Of a stretch of DNA of 64,000 bases, positions 12,641-25,600 are shown piece by piece. Position numbers and translations under genes: made by a program. The notes below the pieces were generated by a model, which made no database searches, was not told the origin of the DNA, and saw nothing but the letters and a program-made list of their open reading frames with translations. Position 1 is the first letter of the stretch; each line of letters opens with the position of its first letter. Where the stretch lies: contig NC_037638.1 in NCBI RefSeq assembly GCF_003254395.2, positions 4,640,001 to 4,704,000 of the forward strand. Direction: 5' to 3'. This DNA comes from Apis mellifera. Lineage: Eukaryota > Arthropoda > Insecta > Hymenoptera > Apidae.

Positions 12641-14400
12641 GTTTTTAATGTGAACGGATATTTTATATAGAAGTGTTATTATTATATATTGGATTAACGG
12701 GAATAAAATTAACGAATGATCGATTAAAACACACTTTGTCGAACTATAGTATTCATTAATTATCGTTGAATTATATCAACATTTTTTTGAGATTCTTTCG
12801 AAGAAGCTAAAATCTGCAATATGTTCATTTTATGATAGATATTTTGATTAATGAGTAAATATAATGATTTAAGCAATTGGTAAATTATATTATTATTAAT
12901 TTACATGTATAACAGAAGTATTTGAGTGTCTTTTTCATATTTTTTGTAATTGTATATATCTATATATATCTATATATATTGTGTGTGTATGTATATATAT
13001 GTATATAGATTGGAATATCTTAAAGATTATTCTTACGATTATCTTATAATTTTAATCAAATTTCCATTTATTTATAATCGTGACAATTAAGAAAAATAAA
13101 TATTTTTTTTTCACTTTGTGAGAATGAATTTTATGAAAAAGTTTCCAAGTAAACACGATCGAAATCATGCATACACTATGATTATCATTACCGATCGTAA
13201 AATGTTAAAAGAATAGATTGCAAAGTATGCCATTTGCTTCATCCAACTTGATTTCACGAAGTATAAACATATATGCGTTTACATATATTCGAGGTCGGTA
13301 TTATTAGTGTGTATTTCACTTGAAACGTTTACGAGCAAAAACTTTTAGCGGTGCTATTATAAATACCGCTAATTTTTACTGCTATAAGAATCGTTTGCAT
13401 AGGTGATTACAAAACCATGAAGTGATTTGTGTGAGACATTCAGGAAATTTTTTCGAAGATTAATTATTTAAAAGTGAAATTTTCACTGAATAACTTATTT
13501 TAGATCAGTGTTTTCCAATCTTCTTGATTTACGAATTCTTTTTTTAGAATATCCAAATATTTTATAATTTTCTTATATTTTTAATTGGATAAATTACAGG
13601 TAATATTTCATTTTTAAAGATGTATGAATAAAAACTTAATAGAAATTAAAAAAAAAGATATAAAAAAATGTTTTATTTTTAGGTTATGTTGCATTTTTAT
13701 ATTTAGAAGCATTTCTTCAACAGTGATTTGCCACTAATTTTTCTGTCATAATATATCATAATTTTGCATCGGGACTGAAATTATTTTCGAATAATTGTAT
13801 AATCAAATCTTTCAGGATAGAGATGTGAGATTCGTAAAAAAAAAACGCAAAAGAGAAGTAACTATAGAGATTCTGATTCGAAGTCTGAAGGGTACTTGAA
13901 AACGAAAATGGCAAAGAAATCGCAAACGGCAATCACGGACTAAGTACTAACCTAATCAACCAATCTTCGTTCTGTTCCTCTGTTTCACTGCTCCTCGATT
14001 CTTTTACTCAAAGAAAGAAAATGATTCGCTACCCTCGAATTATCCTTTTTGTTACAATTCTTCTTATCGAATGAAGTTTAAACTATAGGTAAGATCTTTT
14101 TTATATTTTTTAAATTTATAAATATTTAAAATTTATATAAATAACACTATTAAAATATTAAAATTATTTAAGACAATTTATATTACACAATTTAAATGAT
14201 TTCTAAACTAATTATCTTTTTTATCCGCGTTGTTATTTTGATTTACATAATTCATGATTATGATAAATGTATTTTTTTTTTCAATTTTAATATTGCCAAT
14301 TTAATATGTTATCTAAATCGCGTAATTAACAAACTAATTCATCTCGCAATTTCTCTCGTTCGCACTTCTGTTAAAAAGATATACCGGAATCCTGTTCGGG
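12641..14400. other. AT-rich spacer with TATATC/TATG microsatellite
   Basis: No gene supported. A short (TATATC)n/(TATATG)n microsatellite sits at about 12953-13010. An island of mixed composition lies at 13140-13420, and another at about 13840-14080. Confidence 0.5.
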
Positions 14401-14639
14401 GCTATCGTTAAACATCCGATCGTGGTTCATCCTATTTGCTTCTCATGCAATCGTCCATCTTTCAAATCTCCTTTCGCAATCTTCTCTTTTCGCCAGTTTT
14501 CTTCTCTTCTTTACGTGGGCCTTCATACATTGAGACCCACAGACATCTCTTTCTCTCTTTTCCTCTCTATTCCTTTCTCCTCCATTGGCCCCCTTTCTCG
14601 TAGTCACGAATATCGTTCCTTCATAGTTCATATATCAAA

Positions 14640-14775
14640 CGCTTAGGAAAGGCGGCGACACATAAATACCCCGTACACGGGTATATAAAAGCCACCACCT
14701 CGAGAGGATATATCCCACCAGGTAAAATATATTAACCCAACCTGGGCCGCGTGGGTTTCACTATTTTCGGGGACA
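14640..14775 (+). promoter_or_regulatory. TATA-type promoter candidate
   Basis: A strong TATA word, TATATAAAA (14682-14690), follows a near-palindromic CCCCGTACACGGG. About 30 nt downstream is a GC-richer segment with CCAG|GTAAAA, a possible splice donor at about 14720. A hairpin-like AACCCA...TGGGTT (about 14733-14758) follows. No coding frame is attached, so it could drive a non-coding transcript or be fortuitous. Confidence 0.25.
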
Positions 14776-15229
14776 CTGCCTCTCTTCCCGTTTCACCGTC
14801 TCTGTCCGACCAATAGTTGAATTTGATTACATTTTCTTTTTCTAGATCGGTCTACTCTTTCCCGATTGGAATGACTTATGGGCATGCGGCGTGCTTTTGG
14901 TCTCCGCGAGTCTATCGCAGGATTATAGCGAGCCATGCAACTATAATAATCTTCCTCGTGGCGATTTTTACTTCTCTTCGATAATATTGGAATTTTGATT
15001 GATGAAGTGTTGGTATTTTTAATTTTTTTTATTGTTATTTTTTATTTGTTAAATCGATATCTTATCCAATTTTTATTATTTAATTAGGATTTTTGCTGAC
15101 TTTTAAGAAATGGATCAAAAATAATGGATAAAATAACATCCCAGTACAATTGGATTATAATCTCCAAAACTTGAAGAAAAATACAAAACAATTGCTCTTC
15201 CCTATTCTCTGCGCTCAACATTCCAATTA

Positions 15230-15610
15230 ATGTAAATCATAGTAGTAACGATACTACTCCACTGGGATCGCTTCGTGGAAATTTCCGTGCATTCCGAAAA
15301 TTGCCAGGTCCCCAAGTGAGCGAAAATTGGATCGTTTGTATCATTTGCGACTGTAACGCCGGCAAATGCCATCCCAGGCTATTATAAACACGATAGAATG
15401 AGGTTTGGCAGAGAGTAGGCCAATGATCGGATTATCCTGGAAACTTCTTGGGCAGAGAAACACCCGTGAACTTAGTATGTGCCGAGAAGCGTGTACCATG
15501 CTCGTATATCGACATAAGGCATTGTTAGGATTCCCGGGGGACAAACCGAGATCAAACGCTGTTAGCGCAAACTATGCCCTCGATTCTCGCTTAAGTTCAT
15601 TTTAGTACCA
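15230..15610. promoter_or_regulatory. Candidate conserved non-coding island
   Basis: A 380-bp block of balanced base composition lies inside AT-rich spacer. Open frames of about 66 codons exist on both strands but have no recognisable protein character and no splice context. It resembles conserved regulatory DNA; cross-species alignment is needed to say more. Confidence 0.35.
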
Positions 15611-16850
15611 TACCTCCAACCTTGCAAGATGTGTTACTAGATGTGTACTAATGCCTTTTATTTGGATTTATTTTTATTCTTTAATTCTGTGTTTTTTTTT
15701 TTTAGATGGTGGATTTATTAGATGGTGGTGATCTTATTTATTAGTAATCATTCCTATTTTGTCGACATTTATTTATTTTTAATAGAAGATATAGACAATG
15801 TTTGTACATTTACATGAAGAAGAATGTTAAAAATAGTTTTAGATGATACTGTTTTTGCTGAATATAATTGTATGATTTAATATAACATTCTATTTTTATT
15901 AATATTTACTTAATTAACATTGGCATATATTTGAAAAAATTTAAAATTTTGTTTCAGATATAAGTAATCCAAGTTGCCTGGAGAGAGTTAATTATTATAA
16001 ATATATTAAATATTGGATTAATCATTATTATTATATCAACTTTTTTATTTATTTTGGAAATTAATCTTCAAGAATAGATTCTCCAAAAATTTCTTATGAA
16101 TATATTAACATCCTATATACACATGTATCTGGTGCACACGAGGTTTGGTATATCGTATCCGAAAAAAAGCATTCGTGAAGCGGTGGCCCGACAATGGCGG
16201 CCAGTAATAAATTATAAATCGAAAAAAGGAGGAACAACAGCAACAAGAAGCGGCAACCGCGGCGAGTTACGGTTTCGCGTTAAATATGAAATATTGCTAT
16301 CCATGTCTCGAAAGTGCGCATGTATACAAGGTAGAATGTGTATACGTATACATATAAAAGTAGTACGGTATTAAGTAGCTGTTTAACATATTTTAATTGC
16401 CAAACTAAAATTTGAAATACCACTATATGCTAGTTATAATAACTTTCCTAATATCTATTATAAATCTTTGTAAAACATTTGTCTATAAAAGTGGAAGTTT
16501 AGTGGAAGTGAAATAAAAGATTATTATTATTTATTTTTCATCTCTGTTTTATGTTTTTTGTTATTTCAAGAAAAAACTAAGCTAACAAAAAAAATTTAAA
16601 TTGTAATGCAGATATTTTTGCAGTAACTTTTTTTTTATTAAGTTTTTATCTTTATGTTAAATTGTTTAAATGTTATTAAATATATTTATGTAACTGTATT
16701 ATATATAATTATATATATTTATATCTACAAATAAGTTTCCAGGAATTCTAACCTATACCTAGATAATGATTTCTATAAAAAAAAAGCATTTATTTCATAT
16801 GTTATACATATTTCAATATTTACGATTCTATTCATCTATTTGGGTTTTCA
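15611..16850. other. Spacer
   Basis: AT-rich, with a small GC-richer piece at 16120-16370. I see nothing else. Confidence 0.5.
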
Positions 16851-16854
16851 ACGA

Positions 16855-16985
16855 GTTTTAGGACGACAGATCTTGGCCAAGGGCGGAGATCACCAGCCCA
16901 TTAAAAGGACCTTATTAATATTGTAATTCCTTTTTAATACGCGTAAATTTAGAATCGAGACAAGCCCACCTTGGAGACTGTTTTA
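16855..16985. promoter_or_regulatory. Short candidate enhancer with homeodomain-like sites
   Basis: A compact complex block holds two TTTTTAATAC/CATTAAAAGG-type sites arranged in opposite orientation about a TTATTAATATTGTAATTCC core. GC-rich flanks and then a poly-T run of about 24 nt at 16990 follow. Suggestive of a homeodomain-bound element, by inference only. Confidence 0.3.
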
Positions 16986-18002
16986 TAGTCTTTTTTTTTT
17001 TTTTTTTTTTCATAGATTTTTTATTTCCGATGCAACGTTCCTTGGAATTTTGGAACTGATTTTTACAATGAAAATTTTTAATAAACGTATAAATTATCCA
17101 TTGAATTACTTTAATGAATATAAAGATAATAAAAAAGTAACTAGAATTTTTTTTCTATTATTTAGTTATTTATTGTCATCTGTTACAACAAAAGAAAAAA
17201 AGTTTTTGACATAAAATGATCAGAAAATGAAAAAAAAGATTAAATAAGAATCAAATTTTTTATTTTATAAAAATTCAAATTTATATTTAAAAGTATAGAT
17301 ATTTCAAAAGTTTAGATTTAATTCTAAATTTAGTTTTGACTTTAAATTTACTTTAGATTTGAGTTAAATTTTATATTTCTTAGAATAGAATTAAACTTTA
17401 CAAATCAATACTGACAATATTTTTTTTTATAAAATAGTTTTTAATCATAATTTTTCAAATTCACTAAAAGTTTATTATTATATTAAATTTATTTTTAACC
17501 TCTTTTGCTTATTAATAACATCTTCACAAATTAGCCACAAAACAAATTCTCAAAAATTCAAATAAAAATATTCACGAAGTGAAATAAGAAAAAGCTCTGG
17601 TGTATGTGTTCAAATTGTGGTCCACCGTATATTGCATTCATACGTGTCATTTACCAAACGTTCCCCTTGCATTGGTTTTCCATAGCCACGGCACGAATGC
17701 AAAAGACCCGACGGTGATCAGGGCACATAGGTAGGCATGCGTATATATACACATAGATAGGTGAAGCAGCGGTTTGTACGGTTAACAAACGAACACAGAT
17801 ATCTCGTATCATCGGCGGATGAGTTAGATGGTCGGTGCGAAGTCAGTCACTTGATGGTGCTGGTATGACGTGGTAAATTATTTATTCACCGGCGACTGCG
17901 GGTGAATAATGGATCTTCCTTCGCCGCGAATGGCACCAAGAAACGTTATTGATCACCGAAATATCAAAAGTAGGCGTATCCATCACCGATGGACCACCAT
18001 AC
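16986..18002. other. AT-rich spacer, then an island at 17590-18000
   Basis: 16986-17580 is low-complexity AT with repeated TTTAAATTTAG-type words. 17590-18000 has mixed composition and could be regulatory. No gene supported. Confidence 0.4.
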
Positions 18003-18199
18003 GTATATACAGGGTGTTAAGAAACATGTGAGACGAAAAGAAGACGAGATGAAAATAGACTCTATTATTTATCTCTATCTTTCTATATTTAACGCAAACT
18101 TAAATCATAATTTAATAAATAAATTATCAATTTATATTTTTGATTTGTTTTAAAATTTTTAGGATAACAAAATTATATTGGAAACTTCACCCTATATAC
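18003..18199. mobile_element. Possible degraded MITE
   Basis: The block begins GTATATACAGGGTGTTAAG and ends with an inverted CTTCACCCTATATAC. With two small gaps the ends read GTATATA..GGGTG..AAG in both orientations. The roughly 160-bp interior is AT-rich and non-coding, as expected of a non-autonomous DNA element. I see no clean target-site duplication. Confidence 0.3.
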
Positions 18200-20310
18200 A
18201 TATATAGAAACGAACGTATATGGAAACGGTCCGGTAGAGGAACTCGCGTATATGCGATTATATCCTGAACACAAATGGGAAGAGTGGACTATACATATAG
18301 AAGAAGAGAGGAGATAGAGGTGAAGAACGGATGGATGGATGGACAGACAGACGGATGGAATGCTCGAGCTGCATCGGTACAAGGCCTGTTCTCGACAATA
18401 AAATCGATTTTTCATACGAGGCATTTATCATACACCCGCGATAATGGGTGTGTATGGAGATACGGTATAAATATTTCGAGGTAAATAATCGTTAGCTTTC
18501 GAGTAACGGAGTGTGGAGAGAGCATTAATAATATCGGTGTCCTTTTCATGTGGTGGAAAGAATTGACAGCATGGTAGAATCCTTCGTTACCAATGACTGT
18601 GCGCGCGTGAACGAGAGTGAGGTTATGTATACGCGTGTGTGTATCTCATATGTAAGTTCGAATGATAATAAGCGTCAAGATTCTTGTTTGTGAACATTTC
18701 TCTTTTGAAGAACGGTGTGAAAAGTGTCCGGGAAATTCGAGAACCAATAATGGAAGGTATGAGAAATCTTTCGATTAATTATTTGAAGTTAACCTATCAA
18801 TTTTCTTTTTCTTCGTGTCCAATATAATTTATCTTATCCTATATTCTTACGATAAAAGAAATTTTATTTCAAGAGGATTTGTTTAAATTTGTATGAATAT
18901 TTGATCATCTAAAAGATAATTTTACAGATCTTATAAAGATACTATATTGAATTTATAAAGTTAATATATTAAATGACTAGAAATTATTTTATTATTATGA
19001 TCTTAATATCGGACGTTTAAAACGCCATTGAATTTTGGTTTTCTCGCGGTCGACAGCGCAATTAGTATCCCGCTGATTTTCAAAGAAGGGTGTTGCTATT
19101 CACTTTCGAAATACGCACTTGTGGACACTTCGGTCTCTTCGTGGCCCCTTTGTCCTGATCAATCGAGAAAATTTTTCGGATGGCTTGTCGAGATCGAGGG
19201 CTAAATTATCGACGACAAGTGTCCCACGGTCGAATGATTGTCGTTCAGCCAGATACAATAGCATCCGATTCAAACGAACGTGCTTATCTCGGTAAAAAAG
19301 TCTATTTAGATTACTCGTATAGCAGATATACGTATCTTCCCTACAATCTATGTAAGTGAGCTTTCCTCTTGTATTTGTCTCTTCCTTTTTTCTTTTTAAT
19401 CTTTGCATTCAAATCTCGGACAGACATGATATATACGTATATTTTCTTTTTTTATTATCGAAATGGAGATTAATTTTTTTCGTGTATTTTTTTTCTTCAA
19501 TTTCTTTTCTTTTCATTCTTTTCTTTCCAATCTTTGATCGAATACGTATAAAAGAATTAGGATATTTAGACTATTAATGTATATTATTAACTAACAACAT
19601 TAATAGATAAACAAATTTGAAATTTTAGGTTATAAATTTTTTATTCCGTTATTAAAATTCATAAAATAAATGCACGATAATAAGAATTATATCTGGCCGT
19701 TTATATTTCCTACTATTGCGAATCTTGCGAAACTTTGCATCTCGGTTGAAATTTAGATCCAAAGACGAAATGAAAGGCGAGGCTCGAAAAAGCCTCGTAA
19801 CGACGTCCGTGACAAATCCGTATCGATTAATCTCCCATAGTGGACGCGAGCGTATCCGTTTCTGTTTATTAGTATCGGTAGACACCGGCCGTTTACAAGG
19901 TATAACTATGTGGCCAGGTGGTCGATCGTCGAAACTCGACCAATGAAAACCCTTTGCACCATGGATGACCCCCAGCTGAGAGTTCCTCCTGGCTTCTTAC
20001 TTTTTATTTTCTCACCTCCTACAGCGTTACCTCTTCATCTTCGTGGGTTCGCTCCGACCCGATGCCATGCCGCTTCTCTCCTACCTATTAGAGGCCGGCC
20101 AAAGGTGGCGGTGGCGTCGACTTCGAGATAATTACACGATCGATATGCTAAATATCTGCCGCCTCAATCACGTGAATAAACGGAGGTACATGGTAAATTG
20201 GATTAACCACGAGATTACCGACAACCTAGGGGGATGCAGCCGGGGCAGCCTGTTTGCTCATGCTACAGACGGTGTTTTTGGCGAACGATCTTGACACGAT
20301 GAAGATATAT
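18200..20310. other. Non-coding spacer with islands at 18200-18760, 19020-19340 and 19780-20300
   Basis: Islands of balanced composition alternate with AT-rich spacer. The strongest is 19890-20290, with CCGGCC and a long non-repetitive GC-rich stretch. Short open frames overlap on both strands without coding character. It may contain enhancers of the downstream gene. Confidence 0.35.
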
Positions 20311-20740
20311 CTATCGTTACTATCTCTGAATTAATTATTATCACGTATAATTTATTTTATATTAAAATCTTGATTGGAGAAATATCATATATTTATATAA
20401 TAAAATTTATAATATTATATAATTATAATTATTATTAATTATAATAATTATAAATATAATAATTATTATATTTAAAGATAATGAATCTTGAATATTTTAA
20501 ATTTTTCTATCTCGACAATTTATTGATTGATAAGAATAATTATTTATTTTCTGAGCGTGTATTTTATTGATATTAGTTATAATATAATATTATTGCTATT
20601 ATTGAATGTTTGATTAAGTTAGGTTAAGTTACCAATTATCAAATTCCCTTCCATAACCTCAAATTTAATATCGCTTATTGCGAAGATATAATTACATCAA
20701 TCGATAAAGAAACATTAAAATTACAAGTAAAGAGAAACAA
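20311..20740. other. AT-rich spacer
   Basis: Low-complexity TAATTATAA words, then a TTAGGTTAAGTT run. Nothing else seen. Confidence 0.5.
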
Positions 20741-21135
20741 TCGATTAAATTTACGCGTATCAGGTATACGATTTCGTATTCACCTATGTACAGGGAACGT
20801 TGCCATGTAAACGCGTTCGAACTTATGCACTGGACACGCGAGAAGCGTGAGTTTAATCTACTAACCCATAAGCCTGGACAGACGGTGCCGGCCTAAAGGG
20901 GATCGAGGATAAGAGATACAGTGGACCAAGGGGTATATCCCATGCAAACCTCCGAGAGGTGGACTTAAAGGCTCTTCGGATTCTTATTTCCCCATAAATA
21001 ATTTTAATGACGCGTCGCGGCAGTTCAGGTAGGGCGAAGCTATGCGGAGCCCTGGACCTGTAGCCAGTATTGTTATTTATTATATTCGTCGCATGTGAGC
21101 AAGCCTCTACACGCTCGAACACGGTCGTATTGTAC
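20741..21135. promoter_or_regulatory. Candidate regulatory island upstream of Awh gene A
   Basis: A roughly 390-bp GC-richer block lies about 1 kb upstream of the CpG-rich promoter region of gene A. It contains CCCCATAAATAATTTTAATGACGCG, a Hox/Cad-like TAAATAATTTTAATG core. No protein frame is convincing. Confidence 0.35.
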
Positions 21136-21639
21136 GTGTGAAAATGCGAAAATATGATGTATCGCGATCGATAAAAGTTTCCTTTTATTATTTAGCGCAG
21201 CAATTTTTATTTTATAAAATTGGCAAAAATGGACTGATTATTAAAATTCTACGAAGAATCAAACCATATATTATATTAACTTATATTCTTTCGATATATC
21301 AAAAAGAAAAAAAGAAATAGTCATAGAACTTTTTATGATAATAATTTCTAAATCGTTTATTTAATACTCGAAAAGTAATTCGGTATCCAACTAAAGTTCA
21401 AGCAATGTATATTTCGGTCCGTAAACAAACATAATGAAAACCGGGGAAGAAGAAGATTTTCGATTTTCTGGTGGAAAATTAACGCAGTTATTTGCCAAAC
21501 ATCTTAAAAATTCCCAGGATTTCCTTCGAAATCCCCCGAAAACTTGCCAACCGAGAGAATACTTCTCGTCGTAACCTATCACAACACGGTCGACAATTAC
21601 GCGGGGCTACCCCATCCCGGGAGAAAGATCTTCGAGAAC

Positions 21640-22116
21640 GATCCTTTTTCACACGCGGCACTCGCGACCAATCGAGAAGGACTCGTATCGCGGCCGGTAG
21701 TGGGGGATAGCGGCGTGCGCGTGTGCGCCTCGCGCGGTGGATCGAGTTTCGCGTCATTGGGCGTACCGCGGCTCGGCCAATCGGGGACGGCGCAGCGCCC
21801 GTGCCCACCCGACCCACCCAGCCACGCCCACTTCTCGCCGATATGATACGCGGCTCTCTCTCCCCGTGCCCGTAGTGTAGTGTAGGAATTACGTTTATTA
21901 TACCGCCGAGCGCATCGAGTCTCGGGCCATGCCGCGCTCCTCGGGCGTAGCTATCGCTTGCTTGCGGGTCGCGAATTATATTATTTGTTCGTGCGATTTT
22001 ACGCGATGCTATTGAGGCCGCGGATTACTCTCCTGTGACCGATAACCAGAAGTTATTATCGGATCGGCGAATTAAATAAAGGAAGTGTCTCTGGATCCGT
22101 TGTACCTAAGCCAGTC
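21640..22116 (+). promoter_or_regulatory. Awh: CpG-rich promoter and 5' UTR exon of Awh gene A
   Basis: This is one of the most CpG-rich stretches in the window. It ends exactly at a short start exon whose splice donor is GTACGT (22123). It holds CACGCCC/GGCGTA-type boxes (CCACGCCCA at 21822-21830) and no TATA box that I can place. The transcription start probably lies between about 21840 and 21920; the remainder would be 5' UTR containing two short upstream frames. Promoter assignment is inference from composition and from the downstream splice donor. Confidence 0.5.
21929..22038 (+). promoter_or_regulatory. Two overlapping upstream ORFs in the gene A leader
   Basis: The first runs 21929-22015 (28 codons, ATGCCG...TGA). 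The second runs 22006-22038 (10 codons, ATGCTATTG...TGA), overlaps the first and is in frame with the main start at 22117. If transcription starts upstream of 21929, ribosomes would meet both before the Awh start, which would lower basal translation. Confidence 0.35.
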
Positions 22117-22122
22117 ATGAAG
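22117..22122 (+). CDS. Awh: Awh gene A coding exon 1 (two codons, Met-Lys)
   Basis: ATGAAG followed directly by the donor GTACGT. It joins in phase 0 to ACAGAGGTG at 33319, giving MKTEVED. I recall Drosophila Arrowhead beginning Met-Lys-Thr-Glu, which fits. The alternative is a start at ATG 33301, in unspliced sequence just before the acceptor. Confidence 0.65.
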
Positions 22123-22623
22123 GTACGTGAAAGATATTTGAAAGATATATGTAATTTTTTTCTTTTTTTTTGGATTTCTTATTCATGGATGAAATTTTGT
22201 ATTTGAATGATTTAAGGTAATTGTTTTGATTTTACCGAGGTTTAGGTTTGGGGATTTGTATATAAGTATAGAACTTTGTTGTGTTATTAGGAATGTAAAC
22301 AAATTCGTATTAAATGATAGTATTGTTATATATTTATATATTATATCGATTAAGACACGTATAACATTATATATTAAATTTTTATATTTTATAATGTTCG
22401 TTCGTTAAAATAATTTCTATTAAATGCAGATTTTAGAAAGAATTCATCAATCGAATATCATGTAAAATTTACAAAGTTGTAACATGTTATAGATCTTGCA
22501 AATTTTAAATTCTAAATGTTTTTATAAATTCGTCGCAAACTATTCCATTTCCATTTTTATAATTATAATCATCGATTCTTTCGAAATTTCTAACATTTAT
22601 CAAAATAACATTTATAAAATATT

Positions 22624-22663
<40 letters not shown>

Positions 22664-25600
22664 CGAGAGGGAAATATATTGAAATTAGCGAAATTTTCCA
22701 ATTTTTCGAGATATATCTCTAGATTTAATCAAGACAAAAAGGAAAAAAAAAAAAATTCCCAAGAAAATATCACGGTGAAACGCTACCTACTTTCGTATAA
22801 TTTACCTGTGCCATAAAATCCCTAGATTCGTCGCGGTTGTGAGTTGATGAGGTTGATGAGCGTTGGTGGACAGCGACACCGTGCGAAGAAAAAGAAAAAA
22901 AAGAAAGTAACTGTGTGAAACGTATGAACTCGAGGAATTCTCGAATCGAATCTTACCATCTTTAGTTATTTCGCAAAATTAATTAACAATTTTTATATTT
23001 TTCTCTCTCTTTTCCGTCTGTTTAAATCGCTCAAGTATAACCAACAATAAATTCTAGAATCGAAACTATCGATACTCGTTTGATACATTAGTTATTAATA
23101 TATAAATCATTAAACAATTAAAAGTTTTAAATATATAAAGTAACAGCTCATTATTATCGTTAAGAAGAAAATATTCGATATTTTTCATCGTGTTAGGTAA
23201 GATTCGATTTATATCGACACCAAACAATACCACCATCTAACCTAACCTAAAACTAAGATACCTACGATCGATATTTTTGCCATCTTTTTTAACATCGAAT
23301 ATATCGAATATATCGATAGTATCGTACGCCACAGTATAACGCGTAATGTAATTACGAGCAAATATTCGAAAAGAAGTCAAACAAAAGTGAGAATAAGTGT
23401 CCTCTCGGAACGAATGCGACGCACGTCGCGGTAAATAACAGTCACGGTGTATTCGCGGATATCTATAAAGTATACCTACGCAGAGACGGGGCGAAATCGT
23501 AAATATCTGTAAGATCAGATCCGAGACAGGGCGCATCCCACGCGAGGGGGCGAGCTTTTCGAGATGGCACTCGGGTACGTGTGTGGTCCGGTAAATTGTC
23601 GGCGTAAGGCGCAAAATGGCGCATCACCCTGATCCCGAGTTATATGGCCTCCTGGTTTTCAGAGGACTCGTGGAGTGACCACGAGCACGTGGCTATTTTC
23701 TTTTTTTTCCCCTTTCCTCTTTTTTTCTTTCAAATGGCCTGTCACCACGGATCGAAGGATAGATGGAAGATTCTTCTCTTATTGCATCGTGAAACGAATG
23801 TCGGTAATTTAGTAATTTTTTTTAACGATACGGTTTGAAACTTGAATATCGAGGAATTTGAATTCGATCTTCGATAGTGTATAAAGAAGCATAGTTTATT
23901 TATCTGAAAATTTCATATTCTGTGATAATAAGGGACTTTGATAGATTATTTTAGAACGTATTATTATCGTGTTGTCAGAATATAATCTCTGTGGATAGTT
24001 TTCAATTTTCTATCACTAATATTTGGTTATAACGACTAGTTATTTTATCAACGCGTTTAATTTGGCATTTCGTATTTACATTCAGATATTATATAAACAG
24101 TTACACGATTAAATTTTTATTCGCGATGAGAGAGGAAGTTATTCAAATATACTAATGTGAACTTTAAATTTCTATTTTAAGACTTCAACTTATCATTAAT
24201 TATTTTATTTTTCAATTTTTCCTCCAGAAAATGATCATCGTCCAGATTAATAAATCGACGTGTGATATATTCGAACGTCGAGAAATCCTTTTTTTCTTTT
24301 TTTTTACGAAACCATAAAGTAAGGATTTGTCGATAACGTGAAAGTGGACATGATCGGGGAATGGCGGCGATCCCATAGATCGTAACTCCGGATGATCCGT
24401 TTTACGAAGGTTACCAGTTAGAAAATCCTCGCGTTTTTTTCTTCGCCATTAATCTTCCGTAATCTTTTAAACTCTTTACTTTAATACTGTTTTATCGACC
24501 CGATTCACTTAACGTTTCAACTATGATCTATCGTGTTTCGTCTTTTTTCCATTTTACGGATCATTTTTAATTCCAAGTTTCTTTTTTAAAATAAAATTAA
24601 AATACCCAGAAAAATTTTCAAAAAGAAATCTTTCGATTCGCATTTTCGATATTTTATATATTTTTCGACTCAAATTTATAATAATACGAGTGAATAATTT
24701 AACTATTCGTGGTCTAATCGTTAAAAGAAAAATGCAGAAAAAAAAAAAGAAAGAATCAATCAAATTTAAATACCCGTTCAATAAAATTTAATTCTCCGTT
24801 CGAAATATTAATAAATTTCAATCGATCCGCGCGTATCTATTAAAAATAAAAATAAAGCAAGTCTGCCCCCCCTTCCCTGCCAGACTTAAAACTATTTCGT
24901 CTATTTCTCTAATTTGAATATTTACATAATCCTTTACATAAAAAAACGCGGAATCGTGGAGGCGAGTTTGTAAATTTCCTCGTTAAACTCGTTCCATAAA
25001 AAAGGGGGGGAGGGGATAGAAACGAGATTATCGAAACGAATGGTAAAAGAAAAAATAGATAAATAAATCTGGAAAAAACTCGAGATCTGGATAATAAATT
25101 GATTGGAACTGGCCGCGAGGAAACGCGTCACATTAACATATGTTTGCATTTTATTAATAGAGTGCCATAAGTGTGGATTTGTTTTGCTTCTATCGCGTAT
25201 ATATTATCGCCTCTATATTCCTCTCTCGATCCAACGAATATTCACACTTTGTCATCGACGTGTCTTCGCGCGACCGTGTCGAAATAAAATTGTTCCCCCG
25301 GCATCCATTAGCATAACCGCCACGTTCCGCCCGTGGAATACACCAGCCATGTATACCAGCGATGGGATAAATTCGAATCGAGTCCAAAGACGAATATCGC
25401 GAATATCGGAAATAAACTTGTTCGAAAGTTACTCGCTCGACTCGCGAGACGTTCGATCCCATCGCTAGAACTAATATTCGATATTTCATGATTTTTAGAA
25501 TTAATGGAAGCGTGTTAATGGAATAAGAAAAATCTCTTTCATACATTTTCATATATATATTCTTGTACATTCGAGAAAAATATTAATATAATCCAATTAA

